Of a DNA stretch of 64,000 bases, positions 1 through 8,022 are shown piece by piece. This DNA comes from Spirosoma pollinicola. Its GTDB lineage: Bacteria; Bacteroidota; Bacteroidia; Cytophagales; Spirosomataceae. The stretch's first letter is position 1; every line of letters starts with the position of its first letter. Both the position numbers and the translations under genes were made by a program. The notes beneath the pieces are model-generated. The model did no database searches, was not told the DNA's origin, and worked only from the letters and a program-made list of their open reading frames with translations. The DNA is taken from assembly GCF_002831565.1 (NCBI RefSeq), contig NZ_CP025096.1, positions 8,698,471 through 8,762,470 of the forward strand. Reading direction: 5' to 3'.

Positions 1-291
1 AAGATGCTGATGATGCTAAACGAACGGCTTATTCTCAAGCAGTAAATGCAGCAGCAACTATTTTAAATAAAACAGCTGGAGGAAATACACCTAAAGCAGA
101 TGTCGAAAGAGCAATGCAAGCTGTTACACAAGCCAATACTGCATTAAACGGTATTCAAAACTTAGAACGTGCGAAACAGGCTGCGAACACAGCGATTACA
201 AATGCTTCGGACTTAAATACAAAACAAAAAGAAGCATTGAAAGCACAAGTAACAAGTGCAGGACGCGTATCTGCAGCAAATGGTGTTGAAC
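1..291 (+). CDS. ebh: Ebh-like FIVAR/GA-repeat fragment (Staphylococcus)
   Basis: The reading frame is open from base 3 to the linker at 292, so this is an internal piece of a longer protein. It is rich in Ala, Asn, Thr and Lys and carries the LNGIQNLERAKQAA and LNTKQKEALKAQV words typical of the three-helix FIVAR/GA modules of the giant Staphylococcus surface protein Ebh. In the source organism that protein is cell-wall associated and binds extracellular matrix. Low GC and codon use differ sharply from the Bacteroidota contigs. I infer contamination rather than gene transfer, because it fills a whole contig and four other Staphylococcus-like contigs lie in the window. Confidence 0.85.
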
Positions 292-303
292 CTAGCTAGC
301 TAG
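292..303. other. Artificial contig linker 1
   Basis: CTAGCTAGCTAG, a six-frame stop linker. Staphylococcal sequence ends here and a different contig begins. Confidence 0.9.
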
Positions 304-472
304 GTATCCAGTACAAGTGGTACAATACTTTCGTACAGGGCAGTCAATTAACTAACTATTAACTAATTACAACGAAGATTCCATTCAACTCGTAAACGGC
401 AACAGATGAAAGCAGGCATTGAGCGAACGGTAAATCAAAAAGGGCTACCATCGCTGGCAGCCCCTGTCAATC

Positions 473-619
473 CTATACAATTACGACCCGCTTACTTACA
501 CGACCACTCGGATATAAAATCGAAACCCGAACACCCGGAACATTATGAAAGCCCATGGCAACAGCTCCACCTGTATCTCCTGATGTGGCGACTAAAATGT
601 TAACCTCCTTGTCACTCTG
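473..619 (-). pseudogene. thrC: Threonine synthase fragment
   Basis: On the minus strand a 48-residue stretch lies between two stops. It contains NILVATSGDTGGAVAMGF followed by ILYPSGRVSK, which is the pyridoxal-phosphate-binding segment of threonine synthase (ATSGDTGGAVA.GF, then ILYP.G.VS). Both the N-terminal region and everything after the ILYP motif are missing and the frame runs into a stop, so it cannot be functional. The fragment sits inside the inverted-repeat unit 340-913. I infer a chromosomal gene fragment captured by that unit or by a chimeric read. Confidence 0.7.
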
Positions 620-745
620 TTATAAATATATTGAATGGTAATTTTTGATCTCTTTACCGTTTCGGTGAGACTCGTTTGCCTGAACTTAGTAACAGGACAA
701 TACGCTTGCCGATAAGAATTACGCTAAGCATTTTTGGCATGTCAT

Positions 746-792
746 AAAGCAGAAAACCCGATCCCTTTTTAAGAGACTGAGTTTTCTGCTTT
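746..792. terminator. Hairpin with 12-bp perfect stem
   Basis: AAAGCAGAAAAC at 746-757 pairs with GTTTTCTGCTTT at 781-792. A stretch of five T residues lies in the loop. Possible bidirectional terminator of the gene from which the fragment came. Confidence 0.4.
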
Positions 793-913
793 GATCAGAT
801 TAGGTAGGTAAGGAATAGGTTGTATCTTATCTCTTTGCTCTGGCTAGTTGTAGACTCAAACCGTTTGAATGAAATCTTCGTTGTAATTAGTTAATAGTTA
901 GTTAATTGACTGC

Positions 914-925
914 CTAGCTAGCTAG
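914..925. other. Artificial contig linker 2
   Basis: CTAGCTAGCTAG. The 34-kb circular contig starts at 926. Confidence 0.9.
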
Positions 926-1223
926 GGTTTGCTGGCCATGTGGTTTCGGGTTGGCTTACTATCCCTAATATACACAATAATGTCGACAATTACCAGAACG
1001 AAGCGAATAAATGCGATATAAGGCGTTATCTCCATCAGATGTACGGCCATAAGGTCGGTTGTAGATAAGAGATTCTACCCCTATAAGCGGGCTTAATTTA
1101 TGAGGTTTGTACCACTCTTGCCCATTGGTCAAAGAAAAACATCGTCAACAATCAATTTGATCAGGAAAACGTCGATTGGATTATACTCGACATTATGTCG
1201 AGTTCAAACAACGGCTCAATGAC
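926..1223. repeat. Terminal overlap of circular contig (left copy)
   Basis: These 298 bases are repeated at 34783-35080, exactly the other end of the same contig. The simplest reading is an assembler overlap on a circular molecule of 33,857 bp. Genes at the two ends are therefore neighbours. Confidence 0.88.
1187..1201. promoter_or_regulatory. Palindromic operator-like site
   Basis: TCGACATTATGTCGA is a palindrome with 6-bp arms (TCGACA, TGTCGA). It overlaps the first available ATG of the antirepressor-like gene. Similar words occur at 20121-20135, 20637-20651 and 20659-20673 on the same circle, so one protein may bind all of them. Confidence 0.4.
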
Positions 1224-1749
1224 AACTGATTACGAATTAACGTTTGATTTTGCGGAACGACTATCAATGGTCGCGCAGACCGATAAGGGTGAAGAAATTC
1301 GCCGTTGGTTTCAATCGCTCAAAAAGAAGGTCGAAGCATTACCCGCCAGTCAGGATGATTTGATTTTGATGCTGGCACAGCGAAATGTTGAAACAGCCAA
1401 ACGACTGTCAGTTATTGAAGAGCGTCTTGATCGATTTGAGCAGATACAACAGACGGCAGCCACGGAATTACTGGCACTGCCAGCGCCCACCGAACCAATG
1501 GCTGAGATTCCGACAGAGAGCCAGATTATTCGATTGGTTAATTCCTACTCACAAGCCAAATCGGTAGCACAGCCCGAAGTATGGCGAAAGTTGTACACGG
1601 AACTACTGTATCGGTATCGCATTTCGGTCAATGCGTATAAGCGGCCACCGGGGGAAAGTAAAATACAGATGCTAAAACGTGTAGGGCATCTGGATAAGTT
1701 GTATGTTGTCGCAACAAATGTTTTGCAGATGCCTCAGGCAAATGCGTAA
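1195..1749 (+). CDS. AntA/AntB-type antirepressor, probably 5'-frameshifted
   Basis: The protein has two parts. Residues from about 10 to 45 (DYELTFDFAERLSMVAQTDKG and on) match the second half of the AntA/AntB phage antirepressor domain. The C-terminal 70 residues (IIRLVNSYSQAKSVAQPEVWRKLY) resemble the C-terminal domain of the larger protein at 9516-10481. The frame stays open upstream to 1087 and that stretch also reads like AntA (AHWSKKNIVNNQ, ENVDWII), but no good start codon exists there. A neighbouring frame at about 1052-1086 encodes SVVDKRFYPYK, which fits the start of an AntA domain. So the gene may carry an indel near 1085. In phages such proteins inactivate repressors; the partner here is unknown. 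Confidence 0.6.
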   Translation: MSSSNNGSMTTDYELTFDFAERLSMVAQTDKGEEIRRWFQSLKKKVEALPASQDDLILMLAQRNVETAKRLSVIEERLDRFEQIQQTAATELLALPAPTEPMAEIPTESQIIRLVNSYSQAKSVAQPEVWRKLYTELLYRYRISVNAYKRPPGESKIQMLKRVGHLDKLYVVATNVLQMPQANA

Positions 1750-1775
1750 GTAAGTGGTAAATAAGGTGGTTACCT

Positions 1776-1807
1776 AAAGCCAGTTCCATGTTGGGGCTGG
1801 CTTTTTA
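1776..1807 (+). terminator. Rho-independent terminator
   Basis: AAAGCCAG (1776-1783) pairs with CTGGCTTT (1797-1804), followed by T residues, 26 bases after the stop of the antirepressor-like gene. Confidence 0.7.
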
Positions 1808-2516
1808 TATTCAACAAAACAGCCGCTACTTAGAAAGGAGCGGCTGTTTGAATTGGGCTTATTCAATTGAACATTCAACCCTTACAACAGCGTTTCTACC
1901 GAAACAGGTAATCTAATAAGGTTGTGGTATTAAAAACAGCCGCTACCCAATGGGCAACGGCTGTATAAACAAGTTCCTATAATACACTAGCTATTTCTTA
2001 CCTAACCGCTATAGTGAGCATTACGTATAGCTTAGTGAGGTACTGGGCATAGAAAAGCCCCGTCGTGATGGCCAGTCAGCTATGGCATAAAACAAAACAG
2101 CCGCCATCCAAAAGATAGCGGCTGAGTCATAAAAGATTCTGCATTATTAGTGGCTAGAACTTAGTTCTTTAAAAACTGTTTTTGAATGCCCATACACAAG
2201 CCCCGTCGTGATCGGCGGGGCTTGTTTGTTAAAGAGGATATTATGTTGTGTTGGCTGGATTAATTCATGTATATACACGTAATATTCGTGCTTACGAGCT
2301 ACTTAAAGTTTTAGTTGAAATGGGAAGGAAAAATACAACTCGTATAGCAGTCGATATGGCTAGTGCCTAGCCGATTTCAAGTCCCAAATGCCGAACGTAA
2401 AAAGGGGCTAATTTTTTAGGAAGCAAGATGTGTTTTTGTCACGACAAAAACCTTTTCTTTGCTCTCGCAAAGGAACCTAAATACGGAGCCTCCGAAGTCG
2501 GCCCGCAACAACAGTC
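1808..2516. other. Gene-free region with repeated CAGCCG hairpins
   Basis: No credible gene. Three short hairpins share an ACAGCCGCTA core (about 1818-1852, 1932-1966 and 2091-2125). A strong terminator-like hairpin follows at 2196-2228. Another inverted repeat with 9-bp arms, GTTTTTGTC and GACAAAAAC separated by AC (2432-2451), lies 66 bases before mobC and could be part of an oriT or a MobC operator. Confidence 0.5.
2196..2228. terminator. Terminator-like GC-rich hairpin
   Basis: CAAGCCCCG (2197-2205) pairs with CGGGGCTTG (2216-2224), followed by TTTG. Confidence 0.65.
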
Positions 2517-2942
2517 ATGAAGGAAAAAGACAAATGGTACAAAGGAGGGAGGCCTGAGATGAAGCCGGAAGAACGGGCTACCAGAGTAGTTCAGGTTCGC
2601 TTCACCCAGGCAGAGTATGATCAGCTTTTAGCCCGAAAGGCTACCGTTAAGACGCAGACGGTGTCCACTTACGTTCGGGCCGTTTGTCTTAACAAACCGT
2701 TCCGCCTGAAGCCCGAGCGCTCGACTTATCAGAATATCCTTCTATCGCTGATTCAGGAGACCAGGAGCGATGTCTTGCGGATTGGCGTCAACGTAAACCA
2801 GGCCGCCAGGCGCATCAATAGCACCACGGACTACCAGGATCTACAACGGGAAGTGACGAAGATGGCTAGTGATATGGCCCGGTTCGACGCTCAGCTGCGG
2901 GAGGTGATGGCCACCATTCTACAGCAAGGCGGAGAAACGTAA
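2517..2942 (+). CDS. mobC: MobC-like mobilization accessory protein (orphan)
   Basis: The 141-residue protein has an N-terminal basic segment, a ribbon-helix-helix-like region (RVVQVRFTQAEYDQLLARK) and the motif RIGVNVNQAARRIN, which is characteristic of MobC/MbpA relaxosome proteins of Bacteroidota plasmids. Such proteins bind oriT and help the relaxase nick DNA. The relaxase gene usually follows directly or overlaps, but here the next 170 bases hold no relaxase and then a minus-strand gene begins. A short GTG-started frame (VFVTG then stop) directly after the mobC stop could be a relic of the lost partner. The circle may therefore be mobilized only with a relaxase supplied in trans. Confidence 0.8.
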   Translation: MKEKDKWYKGGRPEMKPEERATRVVQVRFTQAEYDQLLARKATVKTQTVSTYVRAVCLNKPFRLKPERSTYQNILLSLIQETRSDVLRIGVNVNQAARRINSTTDYQDLQREVTKMASDMARFDAQLREVMATILQQGGET

Positions 2943-3111
2943 GTGTTTGTCACGGGATAACAGCCCATCGGGAAGGTCAAAGAAAAAGGGTAGCTAAGGC
3001 TACCCGATTTACCCTACTAACTCTATGAAGCAATAAGATTGACTTATGAGTAAATTGATCTGACGGCAAATTTCTTTCGGAAGAGTTGTCAATAGAGGTC
3101 CTGGAGCGTTT

Positions 3112-3537
3112 TTACAACTCACTACGCTGCAAGCCCGATTTACGGGTGATATGGCCACTTACGGTTGACACAACTATCCTTAATTCGTCCAGGTGCACCG
3201 GCTTCTGTAAATGATCACTAGCGCCCAGCCGTAGATACGCTTCCCGTTGCGGCTCAGTCACTTCAGTTGATAGCATGATCAGACAGGCCTGCTGACAGCT
3301 GGGATGAAGCAGCAGCGTGCTGAGCCATTTCATCTCTTCTCCATCTGGAACCACGCCATCCATCACCAACGCTACGGGTTTGTCTTTTCCTAGCGAGGTG
3401 GCTGACAGAAACTCAGTCACTGAGCTAAACCAATACAGGTCTAAATGCTGCGCCCAATTGCGAAAGCCATGCTGCCAGTATATATAATCATCTTCGTCCT
3501 CGTCCAGAAGGGCAACCCAGGGCTTTAGTATCTCCAT
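3112..3537 (-). CDS. Single-domain response regulator
   Basis: This is a CheY-like receiver of 141 residues with no output domain. The acidic pocket is DEDEDD at residues 12-17, the phospho-acceptor is Asp60 in LVMDG, the switch Thr is in LSTEV, and the conserved Lys is in LQKPV. It lies head to head with the response regulator at 3716, with about 180 bp between them that should hold both promoters. Such receivers act as phosphate shuttles or act through protein contact. A histidine kinase lies on the same circle at 23042-24316, but pairing is inference. Confidence 0.85.
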   Translation of the reverse strand: MEILKPWVALLDEDEDDYIYWQHGFRNWAQHLDLYWFSSVTEFLSATSLGKDKPVALVMDGVVPDGEEMKWLSTLLLHPSCQQACLIMLSTEVTEPQREAYLRLGASDHLQKPVHLDELRIVVSTVSGHITRKSGLQRSEL

Positions 3538-3715
3538 TGTAAGTGGTATGTATCCAGTTGTAGAGGATAGATGTTTTAATTAATTCTAAATAGTGCTACT
3601 TTGTTTAACTCGCTTTTAAGCCGAGCTTATAAACACAAGTAACTTCGAGGAGATTTACGTAGTATTGCCTTGTTAACAGGATGTGGCCTGTTTCTGCACC
3701 CGTAATAACTTGACC

Positions 3716-4129
3716 ATGAACCAACATACGTACCCCTGCGTCTTTATCGCCGATGATGATGAGGACGACCGCTATCTGCTGAACTTGGCCTTTACCCGGC
3801 ACAGCCCTCAGTGTCGACTGGTCTTTACTTATGATGGGCTGGATCTACTGGATGCGCTGGCTCGGTACGAGACGAGTCCAGAGTTGATCATTCTGGATAT
3901 GAACATGCCCCGGCTCAACGGTTTTGAAGCCCTCCAGGCGCTTCGGCAACAGCCATCCTATCAATCAACACCCATTGTCATACTGACGACTTCGGAAGCA
4001 GAAACTGATCGCCAGCGGGCAGAGCAGCTGGGGGCCAACGAGTTCATTACCAAGCCCCTGAAGGGCGAGTTACTGGGTCAGATTGTCGCCCGGCTGCGGG
4101 TTGACTGGCTGGAGGGCAACTGCTGCTGA
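3716..4129 (+). CDS. Single-domain response regulator (Rcp1-like)
   Basis: The start chosen is the ATG of MNQHTYP at 3716, because the upstream in-frame ATG at 3683 adds residues outside the receiver fold. The acidic cluster is ADDDEDD at 12-18, the phospho-acceptor is Asp61 in ILDMNMP, the switch residues are Thr91/Thr92 and the Lys is Lys113 in TKPL. The LDMNMPRLNGFEAL pattern is typical of Cytophagales receivers and closely resembles the regulator on the 14.6-kb plasmid (48774-49178). No output domain is present. A GC-rich terminator follows. Confidence 0.88.
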   Translation: MNQHTYPCVFIADDDEDDRYLLNLAFTRHSPQCRLVFTYDGLDLLDALARYETSPELIILDMNMPRLNGFEALQALRQQPSYQSTPIVILTTSEAETDRQRAEQLGANEFITKPLKGELLGQIVARLRVDWLEGNCC

Positions 4130-4176
4130 GCAACCGTTTGTCCACAGGTTGTCCAAGACACTAAAGTCTTAAACAA

Positions 4177-4206
4177 AAGCCCGGCTAGTGGAGTAGCCGG
4201 GCTTGA
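4177..4206. terminator. Terminator hairpin after response regulator
   Basis: AAGCCCGGCTA (4177-4187) pairs perfectly with TAGCCGGGCTT (4194-4204). Confidence 0.7.
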
Positions 4207-4600
4207 AAAGTTTATGGTTGAGTAAGTCAGTAAGCTATAAACGGCCAGGAGTACGTATTGTTCAACGGGTAGTGTGGGCTGAAAACGCCTATTTTTTTGA
4301 ATTGACTTAAATCTATTTTCCTGTGGGCTGCGTAAGAATAGTAAGCTTACTGTTTAGTTTATACTGTTTGCGTGCCTTACTGTTTCTATCCTAATTCATT
4401 ATTACCAACAAATAAGCCCGGTCGCAGCGCAGCCGGGCTTACTGTTTCTATCCACACCATAGGTGTATACCCGGGGGTATACCTCCTATTGAGAAAGGAT
4501 AACGACCGCTTAATCAAGATTGTTTGATGAGGGGTTACGTGGACGCCAAACCTTCTTTTCTACACGGGGTTAATACAGAAACCCACCTTATGGCTATACA
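4207..4600. other. Intergenic stretch with two inverted repeats
   Basis: No gene seen. A terminator-like hairpin (AAGCCCGG 4414-4421 with CCGGGCTT 4433-4440) is followed at about 4464-4486 by a palindrome around GTATACCC and GGGTATAC, which could be an operator for the gene at 4601. Confidence 0.4.
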
Positions 4601-4912
4601 ATGCAACCCGACGACGTAAAAACCAGTCTGACTTACCAAATCAAGGAGTTCTTAACCTATACAGCCGATACAGATAACGACACAATCATGGCCCAGTATA
4701 CATTGATTGAGGGCTTGGTTGATCGATCAGTGATTGGCGATCATCTCAAATTTGATGTCTATAATATGGGGTTTGGCCAGGAAAACAATGCCGACTATGC
4801 TTATTTTCTCCATGTAAACACGGTCAGTTCCCAGCCAGTTGAGCGCAAAGGTTTTGCCTTGGAAGGGCTCCAGGAGCGAATGAGACGCCTACTGAAAGAA
4901 CTGCTGGCGTAA
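4601..4912 (+). CDS. Hypothetical protein, 103 aa
   Basis: I do not recognise a family. The protein is acidic in its first half (TADTDNDT) and ends in a charged helix (LQERMRRLLKELLA). It has no signal peptide or membrane segment. The gene stands alone between a palindrome upstream and a bidirectional terminator (5021-5050) downstream. Codon use and GC match the surrounding element. Confidence 0.6.
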   Translation: MQPDDVKTSLTYQIKEFLTYTADTDNDTIMAQYTLIEGLVDRSVIGDHLKFDVYNMGFGQENNADYAYFLHVNTVSSQPVERKGFALEGLQERMRRLLKELLA

Positions 4913-5020
4913 TTTTTCTTTTTGGTATGCCTCCTTACTGAAGTTTTTCCTGGAAGTTGAGCTCATGCCGGAGAAATGGTTAGCACCCCATCCCCGCTAA
5001 TCCTTTATCTTTGGGAATAA

Positions 5021-5053
5021 AATAGCCACACCCAACCCGGTGTGGCTATTTTG
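5021..5053. terminator. Bidirectional terminator between convergent genes
   Basis: AATAGCCACACC (5021-5032) pairs with GGTGTGGCTATT (5039-5050), followed by TTG. A near copy of this hairpin occurs at 6886-6914. Confidence 0.75.
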
Positions 5054-5163
5054 TTTAAGGCCCATAAATTCGATTTAAGGACCTTACTTTTCTTAATGCC
5101 CTAATGGTTCAACTTTGACTATATAAGAGTATGGATAGCTATTTTTGAGCCTCATACGAGCCG

Positions 5164-5466
5164 TCAGGGCTTTAGTAATAGCTGTCCTATTCGATTGATC
5201 TTCGTTTTAAGGTCTTTCAAGGCATCTAACTTACCTTCCTGAATGGCAGCCAGGTCTTTGAACGCATCATCTTTGAGTAAGCTCCAGGCCCGGTCGTGTC
5301 CGTCTGGGTTCTCGCTGTTGAGCATGATTCCTTGTATTGTAGACAAGAGGGCATTGTAAGCGTCGGTAATAGACTGCACCTGACTACCTGAATCAAGCTG
5401 ATCAAATTCCTTAAGTTCGGCCGTGAGCCGGGCTCGTTGTTCTTTGTTCATTCTTATTGTACTCAT
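5164..5466 (-). CDS. Hypothetical helical protein, ~100 aa
   Basis: The start is placed at the ATG of MSTIRMNKEQ; an in-frame ATG nine codons upstream (5493) is also possible. The protein is highly charged and predicted to be mostly helical (NKEQRARLTAELKEFDQL and the repeated Lys/Asp/Leu pattern near the end). No catalytic motif, signal or membrane segment is visible. It converges on the gene at 4601 with a terminator between them. Function unknown. Confidence 0.55.
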   Translation of the reverse strand: MSTIRMNKEQRARLTAELKEFDQLDSGSQVQSITDAYNALLSTIQGIMLNSENPDGHDRAWSLLKDDAFKDLAAIQEGKLDALKDLKTKINRIGQLLLKP

Positions 5467-5749
5467 AAACGAATCTATTGTTTTCGTCAGCACAGCTCAC
5501 CCTCTATCAAGATCTTACGGAGGGGTACTATATACAGTTATTCATTATCCGTAAATTGGTGACTTCGCGCCATCTTCTTTTTTTGCTGCCACCGGTTAGG
5601 TAGTGGGGTATTGTTTACTCTTTTTCTGCCTTCTACCGTTTTCGAACGAAGGGAGGGGACAACGGTGATCGTCCCTCGGTAGAGGGCGAATACTGATCTT
5701 TTTCAACTTTTAAGTAATTGGCCTGTTAATAATTCAACTATTATATTCG

Positions 5750-5806
5750 GCGGTTATCCATTGATCTATTAGCGGATAACCGCCAACTGCTATAACGGAT
5801 AACCGC
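5750..5806. repeat. Three copies of GGATAACCGC
   Basis: GCGGTTATCC at 5750-5759 is one inverted copy; GGATAACCGC at 5774-5783 and 5797-5806 are direct copies. The second copy is part of the palindrome GCGGATAACCGC. The last copy touches the stop codon of the winged-helix protein gene. These may be binding sites of that protein. Confidence 0.5.
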
Positions 5807-6825
5807 TAATTGGAGAAGTAGCCTTTAGTCATATCTAGTTGCCGCGCCCCGTCAATCATATCAATCATGATGAAATTAAGGTCGCCCTCACTGTTAGCAA
5901 AAAAGTAGGCAATAGGGTCTCGAATACCTGAAGCATAGTTAACGAGCGTACTTATATAGTCCCCCTCAGCCAAGGCAAGTAGATTCCGATTTGTTGAGCT
6001 TTGCTCGCAGGTAAACAAAAAGTAAATAGCACAGTATAGGCGAAATCCATTTATGAAATCCTTTTGATATTCGTCAACTTCTTGTTCGGATCGTTCTTTG
6101 CCCTCTGGGTCGTAGTACACAAGGTAGGTCCCGCTGTTGATATTCCTGAGTGTATTTTCTCTGGGTTTAGGTTGTATCTTTTTAATTGCCGCATTGGCGG
6201 GAACGGTCTTGTTGAATTTAGCCCGTTCATCGTAGAATATCTTCTTTAGGTGGTTAAACCAAGACATCTCTGCGACATATTGCTTCTCTATTGCCTCCTG
6301 ATCTGTCTCGATTCGCAACTTTACTATTTTGGCAATACTGGCAAAGTGTGCCGCAATTTCATTGGTGCGATCTGGCTTGGTCCTGAATAGGTGGATCAAA
6401 ACCTCAATCTTGGCTAAGTTATCGAAGCGAACCCGATAGTGAGTATTCTTAGGAAAGCCGCAGACTTTAGTTTCAACGATACCCAAAGACTTTAGGTAAT
6501 TAGTGATCTTTTGAACGCGCTCTTTCCCAATACCGTATTCATCCTCAATACGCTCGTAAGAGTGATAAAAGTATCCGTTTGAGGTTTGCTCCTCAATGTA
6601 GAGCTTGAAGCTGTTGTAGCACAGGTACTCAAAGAAGATTGCCCCGTCTGGCTTTAGTGAATCCCGCTTTCTTGGCTGGCCCGTTTCGGGGTTTATTTCG
6701 GGCTCTTTATTCGAGCTAAGTCGATACTCTTGGAACCTGACGATGTTTGTAGCAAGGCTATCATAAATCAGCTTCTTTTGCTCTTTGGTGAGTTTATTCT
6801 TTTGTACATTTGTCGTGTCGCTCAT
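5806..6825 (-). CDS. Winged-helix DNA-binding protein, replication-initiator-like
   Basis: The 339-residue protein has a helical N-terminus, then a winged-helix-like region at about residues 60-125 (FFEYLCYNSFKLYIEE, YGIGKERVQKITNYLKSLGIVET). This is the layout seen in phage and plasmid replication organisers and DnaD-type proteins. The C-terminal half is helical and unassigned. Three GGATAACCGC repeats lie just beyond its stop codon, which is compatible with DNA binding near its own gene. A separate, better initiator candidate with five iterons exists at 30103-31644, so this may be a second initiator or a regulator. Confidence 0.55.
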   Translation of the reverse strand: MSDTTNVQKNKLTKEQKKLIYDSLATNIVRFQEYRLSSNKEPEINPETGQPRKRDSLKPDGAIFFEYLCYNSFKLYIEEQTSNGYFYHSYERIEDEYGIGKERVQKITNYLKSLGIVETKVCGFPKNTHYRVRFDNLAKIEVLIHLFRTKPDRTNEIAAHFASIAKIVKLRIETDQEAIEKQYVAEMSWFNHLKKIFYDERAKFNKTVPANAAIKKIQPKPRENTLRNINSGTYLVYYDPEGKERSEQEVDEYQKDFINGFRLYCAIYFLFTCEQSSTNRNLLALAEGDYISTLVNYASGIRDPIAYFFANSEGDLNFIMIDMIDGARQLDMTKGYFSN

Positions 6826-6885
6826 TTGTGAGTTTGTTTAGCCGGGATAGGTCGCCAAACTTCAACCCGGCTTACGTTATTAAGT

Positions 6886-6916
6886 AGCCACACCTAACCG
6901 GGTGTGGCTTTTTTGT
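6886..6916. terminator. Terminator hairpin
   Basis: AGCCACACC (6886-6894) pairs with GGTGTGGCT (6901-6909), followed by six T residues. It separates two minus-strand genes. Confidence 0.65.
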
Positions 6917-6938
6917 TTGGTAAATCCTCACCGTGAAA

Positions 6939-7403
6939 TCAATCGATATGGGTTACGTCAGTTATAATCTGAGCAGGAAATTCACCGTCTTTCTCATACA
7001 CGAGGATAATTTCATCATCCTCTGGTACCGCAATTTCATGTGGTCTTTCTCTTAGACTTTCATTTACATCAAAGGTTCGTATACCCAAACTTTGAAAGTG
7101 CTCAGTGTCAATTCTTACAACGACTTTATTCCTCTTTGCGTAGAACAAAGCTCTTTCATAGTGAGGAGTTGCGGATATACCCCTTGTTGTGAACCCGTTC
7201 TGTTTCCACTGATGATGCCTGATGGCATTGGTTTCGCTACCGAATACCATAGGGAAAACATCTAAATCAAGGCGGGGTTCTGCTACAAACTCCATTGTCC
7301 CTTTAGGAATCAGCTTATAACCAGCCTCTATTTCGGCTCTTCTCAAGGCTCGATAAAGATATTTGTAATCCATTGTTTTTGAGATAAGTGGGCTTTTATT
7401 CAT
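6939..7403 (-). CDS. Possible ADP-ribosyltransferase-fold protein
   Basis: The protein has 154 residues. An N-terminal LYRALRRAEIEAGY, a central GFTTRGISATPHYERALFYA and a C-terminal HEIAVPEDDEIILVYE resemble the R, S-T-x and E regions of small ART-fold proteins, in which an Arg binds NAD, a Ser/Thr motif follows, and an acidic residue near an E-(I/V)-x-V-P strand is catalytic. This is a resemblance in layout only. No antitoxin-like partner is directly adjacent, though a ribbon-helix-helix gene lies divergently at 7559. Confidence 0.35.
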   Translation of the reverse strand: MNKSPLISKTMDYKYLYRALRRAEIEAGYKLIPKGTMEFVAEPRLDLDVFPMVFGSETNAIRHHQWKQNGFTTRGISATPHYERALFYAKRNKVVVRIDTEHFQSLGIRTFDVNESLRERPHEIAVPEDDEIILVYEKDGEFPAQIITDVTHID

Positions 7404-7506
7404 GAATTATACTGCCGCCCATACTAAAGCAATATCGGATGAATTTAGCTGACCGCCCCTAGTCTGAGGCGTTCGGCTCATCAAATATAAAGAGGTTGCA
7501 GTAGTA

Positions 7507-7536
7507 TTGCGAATGTAAAGCAGAGTATTATATTTG
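7507..7536 (+). promoter_or_regulatory. Bacteroidota-type promoter
   Basis: TATATTTG at 7529-7536 matches the TAnnTTTG -7 box; a weak TTG lies about 19 bp upstream. It precedes the ribbon-helix-helix gene at 7559. Confidence 0.5.
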
Positions 7537-7558
7537 TAGTACAGTATATTACACTATA

Positions 7559-7753
7559 ATGGCAAAAGTAACTACCTCATTTCGCCTATCGGACGCAACA
7601 AAAGAGCAGTTAGACGCACTATCTACGCTGTTCAAAGAGAGCCAAACTGAGATTTTAGAAAGGGCTGTGAAGCTACTTTTTGATGATCGCGAGCAGATAG
7701 CAAAGGCTGATATGGATATAAGATTGGAAAACACAAAGCGAGGGAAGGCTTAA
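7559..7753 (+). CDS. Ribbon-helix-helix (CopG-like) DNA-binding protein
   Basis: The 64-residue protein starts with a beta strand pattern TTSFRLSDATKEQLDALS and continues with two helices (ESQTEILERAVKLLF), the usual ribbon-helix-helix arrangement of CopG/Arc-type repressors and antitoxins. A TAnnTTTG promoter lies just upstream. The minus-strand gene at 6939-7403 is divergent, so the two could form a regulator-and-target or antitoxin-toxin pair, but this is inference. Confidence 0.7.
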   Translation: MAKVTTSFRLSDATKEQLDALSTLFKESQTEILERAVKLLFDDREQIAKADMDIRLENTKRGKA

Positions 7754-7819
7754 TAAAACCTCTCTTATAGCGCTTTTAAGTCAAAATGAAGTAGATGTAG
7801 ACTAAAAGTAGTACGTTGC

Positions 7820-7850
7820 TTTGCATTGTTTTACGTTTTTACTATATTTG
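7820..7850 (+). promoter_or_regulatory. Bacteroidota-type promoter
   Basis: TTTG at 7820-7823 and TATATTTG at 7843-7850 are separated by 19 bp, a good match to the -33/-7 consensus. Transcription from here gives a leader of about 165 nt before the ATG at 8023. Confidence 0.65.
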
Positions 7851-7950
7851 TATCAGAAAGTCACAGAGAGGTATTCAGAAAAGGCGATATAGTACCGAGG
7901 AGGTTGCCAGCTGGACTGTATGAGTACTTTTAGTTACCTATAAAAATAGT

Positions 7951-7994
7951 GAACCCCTCTCGAAAGAACTTTGGACGGTGCTTCGGGAGGGGTC
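7951..7994 (+). promoter_or_regulatory. Leader hairpin
   Basis: CCCCTCTCGAA (from 7954) can pair with TTCGGGAGGGG (from 7982) with one G-U pair. It lies in the transcribed leader of the gene at 8023 and could affect translation or termination. Confidence 0.4.
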
Positions 7995-8022
7995 AAGTAT
8001 CAACACTTTAACGCTTATTAAA

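Larger units (their letters stand above)
340..913. mobile_element. 574-bp unit with ~50-bp terminal inverted repeats
   Basis: Bases 340-389 and 864-913 are inverted copies of each other: the first 41 bases match exactly, then one mismatch, then about 7 more matches. The arms are AT-rich with AATTAACTAACTATTAACTA. The unit is too short for a transposase and holds only a threonine-synthase remnant and a 12-bp-stem hairpin. It could be a MITE-like element. It could also be an inverted-repeat chimera made during library preparation, because other short contigs here also have inverted ends. The right end coincides with a linker, so target duplications cannot be tested. Confidence 0.45.

Noticed and set aside
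406..603. 65-residue plus-strand frame
   Set aside because: It is antisense to the clear threonine-synthase fragment.
6939..7753. Firm toxin-antitoxin call for the ART-like and RHH genes
   Set aside because: The genes are divergent rather than co-transcribed, and the ART resemblance is weak.
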